From the NCBI GenBank assembly GCA_015272325.1, contig JACYLU010000019.1, positions 1-48,251 of the forward strand: 48,251 nt of DNA. The letters are read 5' to 3'. Origin of the DNA: Synechococcales cyanobacterium C42_A2020_086 (GTDB lineage: Bacteria > Cyanobacteriota > Cyanobacteriia > Elainellales > Elainellaceae). This document shows, piece after piece, positions 1 through 8,226 of the stretch. The notes under the pieces were generated by a model. The model saw only the letters and a program-made list of their open reading frames with translations, was not told the origin of the DNA and did not search any database. Position numbers and translations under genes: made by a program. The first letter of the stretch is position 1. Every line of letters starts with the position of its first letter.

Positions 1-382
1 GATGGCTCCGTTAAGTCCAACCTGCGGTCCCTTTTTCATTCATGCAACAACGCCTGGCAACATGAAAAAATGTATTAGAAAATACAAATATGAGTAGGTT
101 GAATAAGTGCGATTGCTCGACTGAAGGGCAAGGAATAGTGCAAAAGACCTGTGACCTAAGAGCGGGTCAATAGGATTCGGTCTGCTGGGTGAGACTGTAT
201 TATTCTGCATGAAAATTCCACCCTTTGTTCCAACCCATATGCTCTCTTCCATCAGACGTCTTGCAGCGGCTGATTACCCGGTTTTGGTGACTCGAATGCC
301 CCCCTGACGCTACGGCAAGAGGTCTTCTACCCAGCCATGGGATTAGCGATGGGAGACCCATATCCACCAGAGGTTTTCCACC
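1..382. other. Region upstream of pckA without a supported gene
   Basis: I see no convincing gene here. A short minus-strand open frame (40-252) has no recognisable domain and an unbalanced composition. The last ~100 bases should hold the pckA promoter and leader; an AGAGG ribosome-binding-like sequence lies about 9 bases before the pckA ATG. Confidence 0.4.
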
Positions 383-2074
383 ATGACACCCATCAATCCA
401 TTCATTGAGACACCTTCATCAGATGCGGCTCCATTTTGCCATCTCCCCTTATCGCAATGGCACTCCGCACTAGAGCCAGAAACTGCTGCCGGGACACTGC
501 TGCACAGTTTAGCTGCCCTCGGGATGAAGCATCTTGGACAGCTTCACCACAATTTGTCGGTAGCGCATCTTGTTGAGCATGCCCTGCGGCGGGGCGAAGG
601 TCAGCTTGCCAGCAACGGGGCCCTCTGCGTGGAGACGGGCAAATACACCGGTCGATCGCCGAAGGATCGCTACATTGTCAACGAGCCTAGTACGTTTGCC
701 GACATCGACTGGAACCAGCACAATGTTCCCATTGCCGAAGTGCAGTTCGAGCGGCTCTATCAGCGCGCAATAGAGTATGTGCAGGGGCGCGATCTCTATA
801 TTTTTGATGGTTTCGTAGGAGCTGACCCCAATTACCGCTTTGGGGTGCGGGTGATTAACGAACTCGCGTCTCAGAATCTGTTTGCCCATCAGCTGTTCCT
901 GCGACCAACCGCTGCCGAGTTGCAGACGCACCGCCCCGACTTCACCGTCATTGCCCTGCCGGGACTGCAAGGCATTCCCGAAACTGATGGTCTGCACAGC
1001 GAGGCGTTTATCATCCTGCACCTTGCGCGGGGAATTGTCCTGATCGGTGGCTCGCGCTACGCCGGCGAAATCAAGAAGTCAGTCTTCTCACTGCTGAACT
1101 ACCATATGACGAAGCGTGGAGTGCTGCCAATGCACAGTGCCGCAAATGTTGGGCCTGACGGCAAAACGGCCCTGTTTTTCGGGCTGTCGGGCACCGGGAA
1201 AACCAGTCTTTCGGTAGACAGCGAGCGGCGGCTGATCGGGGATGACGAGCACGGCTGGTCGGCGGACGGCATTTTCAACTTCGAGGGGGGCTGTTATGCC
1301 AAAACGATCCACCTATCGCCGGTGCGTGAACCGCAGATTTGGGCTGCCCTGCGGTTTGGAGCCTTACTAGAAAATGTCATCCTCGATCCGCAGAGCCGAG
1401 TTCCCAACTACGACGATGGCCGTCTCACCGAGAACACCCGCGCCGCCTATCCGCTGGACCACATTCCCAACTGCGAACCCTCTGGAGTTGGGCAACATCC
1501 TCAAACTATTATTTTTCTCACCGCTGACGCCTTTGGCGTGCTGCCGCCGATTGCTCGCCTAACCCGCGAACAGGCAATGTATCACTTCCTCTCGGGCTAC
1601 ACTAGCAAACTTGCTGGTACCGAACGCGGCATTACGACGCCCCAAGCGACGTTTTCCGCCTGCTTCGGGCAGTGTTTCTTTCCGCTGCCGCCCACCCTCT
1701 ATGCCAAGATGCTCGGAGAACGGTTGCTGCACCATCCTCACACTCAGGTGTATCTAGTCAACACAGGCTGGACGGGCGGTAGTTATGGGGTGGGGCAACG
1801 GATGCCGATTGTCTATACCCGCGCGATGATAACGGCCGCATTAGCCGGACAATTGCATGAGGTCGAGTCTGCGCCCCATCCTGTCTTCAAGGTGCTGGTG
1901 CCAAAGCAGGTTCCAGGCGTGCCCGGCGAGCTGCTCGATCCTCGACAAACCTGGTCTAATGGCGAAGCATACGATCGCCAAGCCCAGGAGCTAGCCCGTC
2001 GGTTCACAGAAAACTTCCGGCAATTTCGTGGGGTAGATGCAGCCGTAGCAGCCGCGGCTCCTAACGTTGAGTAA
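383..2074 (+). CDS. pckA: Phosphoenolpyruvate carboxykinase (ATP)
   Basis: This enzyme interconverts oxaloacetate plus ATP with phosphoenolpyruvate, CO2 and ADP in the cytosol, at the junction of C4-acid metabolism and gluconeogenesis. The 563-residue product shows the family hallmarks. Near residue 88 is the substrate-binding segment TGRSPKDR. The ATP P-loop GLSGTGKTSL lies near residues 268-277, followed by the metal-binding LIGDDEHGW. A late LTENTRAAYP and the NTGWTGGSYGVG segment also match. Length is slightly above the usual ~530-540 because of about 40 poorly conserved N-terminal residues, so a later start is possible; the chosen ATG has an AGAGG-like site upstream. It is alone on its strand. 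The ATP-dependent rather than GTP-dependent class follows from the P-loop context and length. Only some cyanobacteria carry this gene. Confidence 0.96.
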   Translation: MTPINPFIETPSSDAAPFCHLPLSQWHSALEPETAAGTLLHSLAALGMKHLGQLHHNLSVAHLVEHALRRGEGQLASNGALCVETGKYTGRSPKDRYIVNEPSTFADIDWNQHNVPIAEVQFERLYQRAIEYVQGRDLYIFDGFVGADPNYRFGVRVINELASQNLFAHQLFLRPTAAELQTHRPDFTVIALPGLQGIPETDGLHSEAFIILHLARGIVLIGGSRYAGEIKKSVFSLLNYHMTKRGVLPMHSAANVGPDGKTALFFGLSGTGKTSLSVDSERRLIGDDEHGWSADGIFNFEGGCYAKTIHLSPVREPQIWAALRFGALLENVILDPQSRVPNYDDGRLTENTRAAYPLDHIPNCEPSGVGQHPQTIIFLTADAFGVLPPIARLTREQAMYHFLSGYTSKLAGTERGITTPQATFSACFGQCFFPLPPTLYAKMLGERLLHHPHTQVYLVNTGWTGGSYGVGQRMPIVYTRAMITAALAGQLHEVESAPHPVFKVLVPKQVPGVPGELLDPRQTWSNGEAYDRQAQELARRFTENFRQFRGVDAAVAAAAPNVE

Positions 2075-2184
2075 CCTCAACACTTGTAGGAATGTAAGCT
2101 AAACAAAAATTAGCTTCTGGAAAGTCTAGAGAGGCGGCTTCCCAAAAGCTAACCCTTGATCCCGGGAGCTTAAATTTATCTGAG

Positions 2185-2784
2185 CTATGCCCGGTCGCGA
2201 GCAAATTCTCCGGTTCCAGTTGCACCACGAGCGGCTCGATTCACCTTACCCGACACATCATCGGCAGTATCTTGTAGGTTATCAGCCGCCGACTCAACTG
2301 TATCCTTGACGCCTTCACGGGCCTGGTCAGCGTTGCGCTTCAGGTTCTGCATTCCTCGCGCAGTGCCCTCAGAGAAATCCTCCTTCAGCTCTTCAACGGT
2401 GCTGCCAACGCGCTCAGTCACATCTTGAATGCCTTGCTTAAAGGGAGCAGCCGCTTTTACCTCATCGGCTAGCTCTTCGCGGCTCTGAACTTTGTTTAAA
2501 TTTTGTTCGGCTTGTCTGATGCGCTCACTAGCCTTGGCAGAGAGATCATCGCGGCTTTGCCGAGGATCGGTATCGGGATAGACGTTCATTCCGCCCTTAG
2601 GCTCTTGGATGGTGTCGTAAAGCTCGGTAGGTTGTTCAACTTTGGAAGTATAAGAGCCGCTGCCAGAGACACTGGGTGAACTCGGGCTACAGGCAGTATT
2701 TACAAATAAAATAACGCCTGCGGCTAAGACGATCAGCATTCGATCGAACCGATAGCGCTTCAGAAACGCAGTGAGGCTGTGCAT
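2185..2784 (-). CDS. Putative lipoprotein with amphipathic helical repeats
   Basis: A 199-residue protein. The N-terminus has basic residues, a hydrophobic stretch (about residues 16-30) and a lipobox-like VNTAC ending at about residue 32, so it is probably a membrane-anchored lipoprotein. The rest is hydrophilic and rich in A, E, D, K and Q. From about residue 95 it carries amphipathic segments of the form DVTERVGSTVEELKEDF and AADNLQDTADDVSGKVNRAA, reminiscent of LEA-like or low-temperature-induced cyanobacterial proteins. A GGAG ribosome-binding site precedes the ATG. Function is unknown; a stress-protective envelope role is inference from composition only. It is convergent with pckA and separated from psaE by a 400-bp divergent promoter region. 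Confidence 0.75.
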   Translation of the reverse strand: MHSLTAFLKRYRFDRMLIVLAAGVILFVNTACSPSSPSVSGSGSYTSKVEQPTELYDTIQEPKGGMNVYPDTDPRQSRDDLSAKASERIRQAEQNLNKVQSREELADEVKAAAPFKQGIQDVTERVGSTVEELKEDFSEGTARGMQNLKRNADQAREGVKDTVESAADNLQDTADDVSGKVNRAARGATGTGEFARDRA

Positions 2785-3188
2785 AAGGGTACTCCTGTTC
2801 TGTTAATCTATCGTGGAATTATTGAACTGCATACTGCCCAATCCTTAGCGGGCAACTGGGCGAAAGCATTGGCGGGCTGACAGTTAACTAACATTGACTA
2901 CAGTTAGACTGCGCTCAGTTCGGGCATGCGTGCAGTGCTTCCCCACGGTAACCATTCGTCGGGGGAGAGTCCTCTAGCGGAAGTCATAATTTTCTGAAGA
3001 TTCTGAGTCGCTCAAATTGGCCTAGGCGTGCAGGCAGCCATTCAGGATAGAGCGTAGAGAAGGAGCGCTTCTTTTTTAACAAAAAGTGACATAACCAAGC
3101 ACACCTCGCTTTACAAAGATTCATAGGTGGGAAAGCGAGGGTCTTCCTGTATCCTAGGAATTAAACTCGCGTTTTAAGGAATGTACCT
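2785..3188. promoter_or_regulatory. Divergent intergenic region between lipoprotein gene and psaE
   Basis: No gene is supported here. The region must contain the psaE promoter on the plus strand and the lipoprotein promoter on the minus strand. Close to psaE there is an AT-rich run, an HLR1-like element (listed separately) and an AAGGA ribosome-binding sequence about 8 bases before the psaE ATG. Confidence 0.4.
3110..3127 (+). promoter_or_regulatory. Possible HLR1 (RpaB-type) element upstream of psaE
   Basis: The sequence TTTACAAA-GA-TTCATAGG fits the HLR1 pattern of two 8-base repeats separated by 2 bases: the first half matches the KTTACAWW consensus fully and the second only weakly. HLR1 sites bound by RpaB commonly control psa genes under changing light. 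It lies about 60-80 bases before the start codon. The assignment rests on a half-match and gene identity, so it is tentative. Confidence 0.3.
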
Positions 3189-3566
3189 ATGGTTCAACGT
3201 GGCTCTAAGGTCAGGATTCTCCGCAAAGAGTCCTATTGGTTCCAAGATGTGGGCACCGTTGCTTCGATTGACCAAAGCGGCATTAAATACCCCGTTGTGG
3301 TGCGCTTTAATAAAGTTAACTATGCAGGCGTCAATACAAACAATTTTGGGCTAGCTGAACTCGAGGAAGTAGAAGCTCCTTCAGCCAAGGCAGCGAAGTC
3401 TACCCCAGTGGCATCGGGCGGCAAACAGACCCCCATCGACCCTGCCCAGCGCAGAACCGGGCAAGGAGCGGCAACCGAAGTGAAAGAAGGAGCTGCGGCA
3501 GATGCTCCTGGAACAGATAATCCTCAGATTGAAGGCGATCCCAATCAGGGAACGGAATCCCGCTAG
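3189..3566 (+). CDS. psaE: Photosystem I reaction centre subunit IV (PsaE) with C-terminal extension
   Basis: PsaE is a small SH3-fold subunit on the stromal (cytoplasmic) side of photosystem I that helps ferredoxin docking and cyclic electron flow. Residues 1-60 match the family closely: [17 protein letters not shown] at the start, then [23 protein letters not shown] and [11 protein letters not shown]. Cyanobacterial PsaE is normally about 70-75 residues. This product has 125, because a tail of about 55 residues rich in A, P, G, T and E follows the conserved core. The tail looks disordered and contains no recognisable domain. The start has an AAGGA site at correct spacing, and a factor-independent terminator lies about 55 bases after the stop, indicating a monocistronic transcript. 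Confidence 0.95.
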   Translation: MVQRGSKVRILRKESYWFQDVGTVASIDQSGIKYPVVVRFNKVNYAGVNTNNFGLAELEEVEAPSAKAAKSTPVASGGKQTPIDPAQRRTGQGAATEVKEGAAADAPGTDNPQIEGDPNQGTESR

Positions 3567-3621
3567 AGGCTGCCTGCCCAGCATCTACTCATTATTTCTT
3601 CTTTGAAATTAATTTCTAATT

Positions 3622-3648
3622 AGGGGTGCAGTGAGCACTCCTTTTTTT
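3622..3648 (+). terminator. Rho-independent terminator after psaE
   Basis: An 8-bp stem AGGGGTGC / GCACTCCT with one G-U pair and a 5-base loop is followed by seven T residues. It sits about 55 bases after the psaE stop codon. Confidence 0.85.
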
Positions 3649-3903
3649 GTGGGCTGCCGTAAATTCCAAAATTACTGCTTTAGTGAGACGACAGAACCTC
3701 GCAACGCTGAGGACAATAAACCCCATCTGCTGTAGCTATAGGTTAACGCAACACCCTACCAACCCAACTCATCGGGCTAGAGAAGATTGTTCTGCACAAT
3801 TGATTTTATTCAATGCAATCCATGAAGGGATATCTGGGTGTAATCTAAAAGCAGAATTGATTATGATTCATTAGTTGTGGTGATAGTTTGGAGAGAAGCC
3901 AGT

Positions 3904-4344
3904 ATGAGTTGGTCGCAGCGAATCTTTTCCATGATGGCGCATCATTCGGTGAAATCTGAGCAGATACAGCACGCACAGACCTTAAGTACAACATCTGGTT
4001 TAAATAATGAGCGTCAACAAACACAAAATTATACGTTACATGCACATGACCCTTCTCTGCCCCTAGAATATGTGGGGGTAAAGGGGGAGTATGACTTGAC
4101 GGGTCTGGCAAAGCGCGTGGCGCTGGCTCTAGATGCTGACCCAGACGTTAGCTGGATCAAAACCCTGTGCATTATTCAGCATGGCGCTCGCATCAGCTTT
4201 CTGGGTAAAGTAGCATCAGCTGAAAGCCTCAATAAAGTGATCGCTTTGGCAAATCAGGTGGAAGGAACACGCGAGGTGGATGTGAGCCAAGTTGTGATTG
4301 AGAACAGCGTGCCTGAGCAGGTTATGCAACCCATGGCTAGCTAG
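3904..4344 (+). CDS. Small BON-like domain protein (paralogue of the 26.2-kb gene)
   Basis: A 146-residue protein. The C-terminal half (about residues 55-135) resembles a BON-type alpha/beta module: a GEYDLTGLAKRVALALDADP segment, a strand ending in QHGARISFLGKV, then a helix SAESLNKVIALANQVEGTREV. The same pattern recurs in the 111-residue protein at 26243-26578, so the two are paralogues. The N-terminal ~50 residues are Q-, S- and H-rich and probably disordered. The ATG at 3904 is chosen because GGAG lies about 10 bases upstream; a GTG at 3877 would add 9 residues. BON domains are generally linked to membrane or envelope binding, but no signal peptide is seen here, so the cellular role is unknown. 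Confidence 0.75.
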   Translation: MSWSQRIFSMMAHHSVKSEQIQHAQTLSTTSGLNNERQQTQNYTLHAHDPSLPLEYVGVKGEYDLTGLAKRVALALDADPDVSWIKTLCIIQHGARISFLGKVASAESLNKVIALANQVEGTREVDVSQVVIENSVPEQVMQPMAS

Positions 4345-4811
4345 GTCGCTCTGATCATGAAATATTTGTTTGATTGTGAAATACTTGCATGAAATACCTA
4401 ATTTAATAGCTGTCTCTAAAAAATTGTCTAACAAAGTGAATAAACAAAGTAAACAATAATTGGATTGCGTTGGGTCCTTGTTTAATTCAAACGTCTGTTT
4501 AATTCAAACGTCACTATAGAATTGAATAGGCATTAAATCGATCATTGCCTTTGCGTAGTCAGCTCCACTCCGCTGCCGCTATGGTTGGTTGGTTATCATA
4601 TTGTCTGTTCTCCAGACGGTATGTTTTTGTTTCTCTTCGTTTACTGGGAGTTACCTCAATAGCGCAGTTTCTCTGCTAGCAGTCATAAAGCGGATACTGA
4701 GGAATTGACACAGGTTAGTCATCCGTTTGTCACACCCAGATTTTATAGTAGAAATACCCAGTCACAGGCTTGTGCAATGGCTCTTGAGGTGCTTAAGGTA
4801 GGGTAGAGACA
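4345..4811. other. Intergenic region with tandem 17-bp repeat
   Basis: No gene is supported. The stretch is AT-rich at its 5' end and carries a perfect 17-bp tandem repeat at 4479-4512 (listed separately). The 3' part should hold the promoter of the small membrane peptide gene that follows. Confidence 0.4.
4479..4512. repeat. Perfect tandem duplication of a 17-bp near-palindromic unit
   Basis: Two adjacent identical copies of TGTTTAATTCAAACGTC. The core GTTTAATTCAAAC is nearly self-complementary (GTTT....AAAC), which suits a dimeric DNA-binding protein with two adjacent sites. It lies between the BON-like gene and the small membrane peptide gene. No specific regulator can be named. Confidence 0.7.
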
Positions 4812-4922
4812 ATGATTATTGAACTGCCATTCTTAGCTAGTTTTCTAGTGGTAGTGCTTTGTCTGGTTACAGGAGTGCGAGTCATTCATACGCTGTTCCC
4901 CGATGCCGGTAAGAAGCGTTGA
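4812..4922 (+). CDS. Predicted 36-residue single-span membrane peptide
   Basis: A short frame starting MIIELPFLASFLVVVLCLV and ending in a basic FPDAGKKR. It has one clear transmembrane helix (about residues 6-25) followed by a short positively charged tail, the layout typical of the small one-helix subunits of photosynthetic complexes. I compared it from memory with PetG, PetL, PetM, PetN, PsaI, PsaM, PsbI, PsbX and PsbY and it matches none of them clearly. The ribosome-binding site is weak. It is followed by a long intergenic region, convergent with the AspT-type transporter gene. Real coding status is plausible but unproven. Confidence 0.45.
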   Translation: MIIELPFLASFLVVVLCLVTGVRVIHTLFPDAGKKR

Positions 4923-5111
4923 GGCTATTGTTGTGAACTGTTTTGAAATTGCATGGTGAATTGCGTACGAATCACATCGGGTCAGGGCTATGGTGAACTG
5001 CAATACTAAATTCCATGGCAAATACTAATGGAATCTATTAGATCAAGCCATTAGATTAATGAATTGTAGGCGATTGTTATAGAGCATACCTGCCTCAATG
5101 ATCTACAACGT

Positions 5112-6779
5112 CTATAACCGTGCTATCAGGCTACCTACAATGGCGCAGAAGATAGTAGCAAAGGCATAGGTGCCAGCGTAGCCAATAGTCGGAATTGAGC
5201 TTCTAGCATCACTGCTAACGGCAGCCATCGCTGGAGTACAAGTTACCGATCCCGTGACGGCCCCTAGCAGCAGAGCGGGATTCATTTTGAGTTGATATAA
5301 CCCAAACAGGAAGGTTGCAATGACAGGTAGCGTTGCAATAAAGAAACTGCACAATAACACAATCGGCCCAGGAGACTGGAGTGCTCCCATCAATCCCTGT
5401 CCCGCTGTAATGCCTACGCCTGCCAAGAACAACAGTAGTCCCAATTCTTTAAACACCCACAGCGTCGCCGGGGGAACCCGTCCAAAGGTGGGATGGATGG
5501 AGCGTAAGTAACCCAAGACCAACCCCATCAGCAGCAGCCCGCCAGAGGTACCCAAACCAATCTTAACGCCGCCAATATCAATGCCAATTTGTCCAATCAA
5601 GAAGCCGGCAATCACCCCGGCAGCAAAAGTCACCAGATCGGTAGTGTCAACATCGCGCTCGAAGAAGCCGATGCGGCTCGCTAACTGATCAAGGCGGGAC
5701 TGGGGACCCGTCAAGGTCAAGACATCGCCTTGAGCAAGCTGCAATTCTGGACTGAGGGCAAGCTCTACTCCGGCTCTCAGGCAGCGAATCGGGTAGCAGG
5801 CATACTGCTGCCTAATTTCTAGCTCCTGTAGCGAGCGCCCGATGGCTTCGGATCTGGTAATAATAATGTCTCGATTCACAATCTTCTGAGACAGCAACTC
5901 CTGATCAGCGACCTCGGCTCCCAGCAGCTCATCCAGCAGGTCTTGCTGTTCCACCTTACCCCACAGCAAGAGGCGGTCTCCGGGCTGCAAGGCGATATCG
6001 GGGTGAACCTCCATTAGCAGCCCATCCCGCTTGTAGGCTAGTACCGTACATTGCGAGAGATGTTGCAGTTCAGCCAAGGATTTTCCGTGTACCTCCACAT
6101 TTCGGACTTCGTAGGTTCGCAATGTCAATGTCCAATTAGCAGAGGGAGTCGTCGATTCATCTTGCACGTGTTTTTCTTGGGCTGCCCTTACGGCTTCGGT
6201 GCGCAGATCAAAGCGGAACCACCTAGGAAGGTTGCGAGCCAACAGAATGACAGCGATATCGGCCACCAGGAAGGTAAGGGCATAGGTGACGCTAATATTC
6301 TGCGTGACCTGTTCAGAAGTCCACCCTGAGCGAAGCGCTGCTTCTCCAGAGTTAACCGCATCCAGAGCAGCGGCCAAACCGGCAGGCGTAGTCAAAGCGC
6401 CCGCAAATAGTCCCACTGGTACCCCTGGATCAAACTGGAGGGCAAGGCTAACTGCCACGGTGAGGAGTGCCCCTAGGGCTGTTGCAATCGCCGCCAAGCT
6501 GATATAGCCCGGGCCATCGGACAATACAACCGAAAAGAAAGCCGGCCCGGCCTGAAACGCGACGGCATAGAGAAACAGAAACAGACCAATAGTTTCTACA
6601 CCAGAAAAAATCCTGAAGCCAAAGTGCCCTAAAATCAACCCGGCTATTAGCATTCCAGGGGGCGCTCCCAGTTCCAGATTGCCAATTTTGATTCGGCCAA
6701 GCAAATACGCTAGCGCCAGTAAAACAAATAAAACTAGCTCTGGGTGAGCCTTACCTAACTCAAGAATATCGATTTCCAT
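5112..6779 (-). CDS. AspT/YidE-type (AAEx family) membrane transporter with two RCK_C domains
   Basis: A 555-residue inner-membrane protein with the layout of the aspartate:alanine exchanger family. It has an N-terminal membrane half (about residues 10-180), two cytoplasmic TrkA-C/RCK_C domains (about 215-285 and 295-375), and a C-terminal membrane half (about 383-555). The repeat signatures GLFLFLYAVAFQAGPAFF (first half) and ELGLLLFLAGVGITAG (second half) are typical, as is the GAVTGSVTCTPAMAAV segment. The family exchanges or exports small carboxylates or amino acids. The substrate here is unknown. It is divergent from the acyltransferase gene with a ~175-bp shared promoter region. Confidence 0.88.
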   Translation of the reverse strand: MEIDILELGKAHPELVLFVLLALAYLLGRIKIGNLELGAPPGMLIAGLILGHFGFRIFSGVETIGLFLFLYAVAFQAGPAFFSVVLSDGPGYISLAAIATALGALLTVAVSLALQFDPGVPVGLFAGALTTPAGLAAALDAVNSGEAALRSGWTSEQVTQNISVTYALTFLVADIAVILLARNLPRWFRFDLRTEAVRAAQEKHVQDESTTPSANWTLTLRTYEVRNVEVHGKSLAELQHLSQCTVLAYKRDGLLMEVHPDIALQPGDRLLLWGKVEQQDLLDELLGAEVADQELLSQKIVNRDIIITRSEAIGRSLQELEIRQQYACYPIRCLRAGVELALSPELQLAQGDVLTLTGPQSRLDQLASRIGFFERDVDTTDLVTFAAGVIAGFLIGQIGIDIGGVKIGLGTSGGLLLMGLVLGYLRSIHPTFGRVPPATLWVFKELGLLLFLAGVGITAGQGLMGALQSPGPIVLLCSFFIATLPVIATFLFGLYQLKMNPALLLGAVTGSVTCTPAMAAVSSDARSSIPTIGYAGTYAFATIFCAIVGSLIARL

Positions 6780-6954
6780 AGGATGAGCGCTTGCGTGGGC
6801 GGAGCATCGCTGGGCTTGGCGTCTATCCTAAGCTGGTTATTAAATAGAGTCACGTTGTCTCAGTTACATTCCAGCGGATCACGGCGGTATCTCTGCTGTA
6901 GGTGGGTTTCTACTACCTACGGGCAGAGGTTAAAGTGATCGTAAACGCGGCAGA

Positions 6955-8226
6955 ATGGCCAACCCTGCCACTGACTTGCCATGGACCCTAATGAAGCACT
7001 TATCCAAACAACAACCGAAGTGGAGAGGGTGGAGAGGATTGCTGCCCGACTGGATCCTAGGGATGCCATTCAGGAACCCATTTGGAAGCCAACGATGGGC
7101 CCGCCGCACCGTCAATCGCACTGTCAACCGGGAGCCACCCGTCTCTGAAGCCGCTCAGTCTTCATCACCCCCTGCTGCTCAACCCTACCAATGGAGCAGA
7201 TTTGACTGGTTCTGCCTCTGGTATCCGCCCGGCTGGTTGATTCTGTTTAATCGTCATTGGCAGCACTACCATGCCGATCCTGATGGCTGGAATGGGCTGG
7301 AATATGGCTTATTCCTGATTCCGGGCGGATTTTATTTGGCACTGCTGTTGCGATGGCTGCGGCTGGGCGGTCGAGCACCTCGGAGCGTGGCACCCGTCGT
7401 AGACCTAGACTACCAGCAGGCATTTCGGCGAGAGGTTCTGCGGCCCATCGTTCACCATTATTTTCGCGCTGAACTCCAGCGAGTGGATCTGTTGCCAGCA
7501 ACTGGCGGTCTCATCGTTGTGCTGAATCATGCGGGTATGTGCTTCCCGTGGGACATAATTAGCCTAGGTGTACTGCTGAGCGAACAACGGAATTGGCTGC
7601 CCCTGCCGGTGTCCCACAGTCTCTTTTTCGACCATCCTTGGTTGCGCTGGTGGCTGCCGGCCGGTTGGGCAGAGAGTCTAGGAGGGGTGCGCGCCGAGCG
7701 TCCGGCTGTAGAAACCGCAGTTGCTGCTCTGCGGTCCGTGTCTGCTGCAGCTTCGCCTGAACCCGTTTTGCTCTATGCTCCTGAGGGCTGGCGGGGGCTA
7801 GCCAAGGGTTGGCGACAGCGCCATCGGCTGCAGGTGTTTGATGCGAACGTCATCCGGTTTAGTCATCGTTATCAGGTGCCGATTCTGCCGGTAGTCTGCC
7901 TGGGCAACGAGTTTTTGCACCCCTGGACCTGGAATGTGCGCCGACTGGCTCGCTGGTTTGGCATGCCGCTGTTTCCGGTGTCAGGATTGCTGCTGCTGTT
8001 TTTGCTGTTTCCCTCGATGGGGGTTTGGGCAAACCGGACTCGCCTTCGCTATGTGTTGCAGCCGGTGCAGCAGCCTTGGCAGCAGCTCCCGTCGCAGCCT
8101 GACCGAGCCACGCTCTACGCCACCGCCCAACAACTCCGCCAGCAGCTTCAGCAGCAGCTCGACCAGCTCATAGACAGCAAGGCTACCCAGCCCCCTCAGG
8201 CTGCACAGCCATCACCGCCGCAGTGA
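6955..8226 (+). CDS. Lysophospholipid acyltransferase family protein (PlsC-like)
   Basis: A 423-residue protein. The N-terminal ~140 residues are basic then hydrophobic (two membrane-associated segments around residues 85-130). The acyltransferase core follows. The probable catalytic His-Asp pair lies in NHAGMCFPWD (about residue 190). A later APEGWRGLAKGW (about residue 275) corresponds to the PEG phosphate-binding motif, and VPILPVVCLGNE follows it. The H-to-D spacing is longer than the classical HX4D, as in related cyanobacterial glycerolipid acyltransferases. The likely reaction is transfer of an acyl group to a lysolipid or similar acceptor at the membrane; the acceptor is unknown. The Q-rich C-terminus overlaps the 3' end of the convergent kinase gene by 44 bp. 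A start at 6991 is also possible. Confidence 0.85.
   Translation: MANPATDLPWTLMKHLSKQQPKWRGWRGLLPDWILGMPFRNPFGSQRWARRTVNRTVNREPPVSEAAQSSSPPAAQPYQWSRFDWFCLWYPPGWLILFNRHWQHYHADPDGWNGLEYGLFLIPGGFYLALLLRWLRLGGRAPRSVAPVVDLDYQQAFRREVLRPIVHHYFRAELQRVDLLPATGGLIVVLNHAGMCFPWDIISLGVLLSEQRNWLPLPVSHSLFFDHPWLRWWLPAGWAESLGGVRAERPAVETAVAALRSVSAAASPEPVLLYAPEGWRGLAKGWRQRHRLQVFDANVIRFSHRYQVPILPVVCLGNEFLHPWTWNVRRLARWFGMPLFPVSGLLLLFLLFPSMGVWANRTRLRYVLQPVQQPWQQLPSQPDRATLYATAQQLRQQLQQQLDQLIDSKATQPPQAAQPSPPQ

Noticed and set aside
40-252. 70-codon minus-strand frame at the window start
   Set aside because: No domain, odd composition and no ribosome-binding site.
509-1021. 170-codon antisense frame inside pckA
   Set aside because: It lies opposite a strongly conserved gene and its product has no recognisable feature.
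2090-2125. Inverted repeat AAGCTAA / TTAGCTT after pckA as a terminator
   Set aside because: No T-run follows the hairpin, so it is not a convincing intrinsic terminator.
3647-3874. 75-codon frame after psaE
   Set aside because: It starts inside the psaE terminator and resembles no protein.
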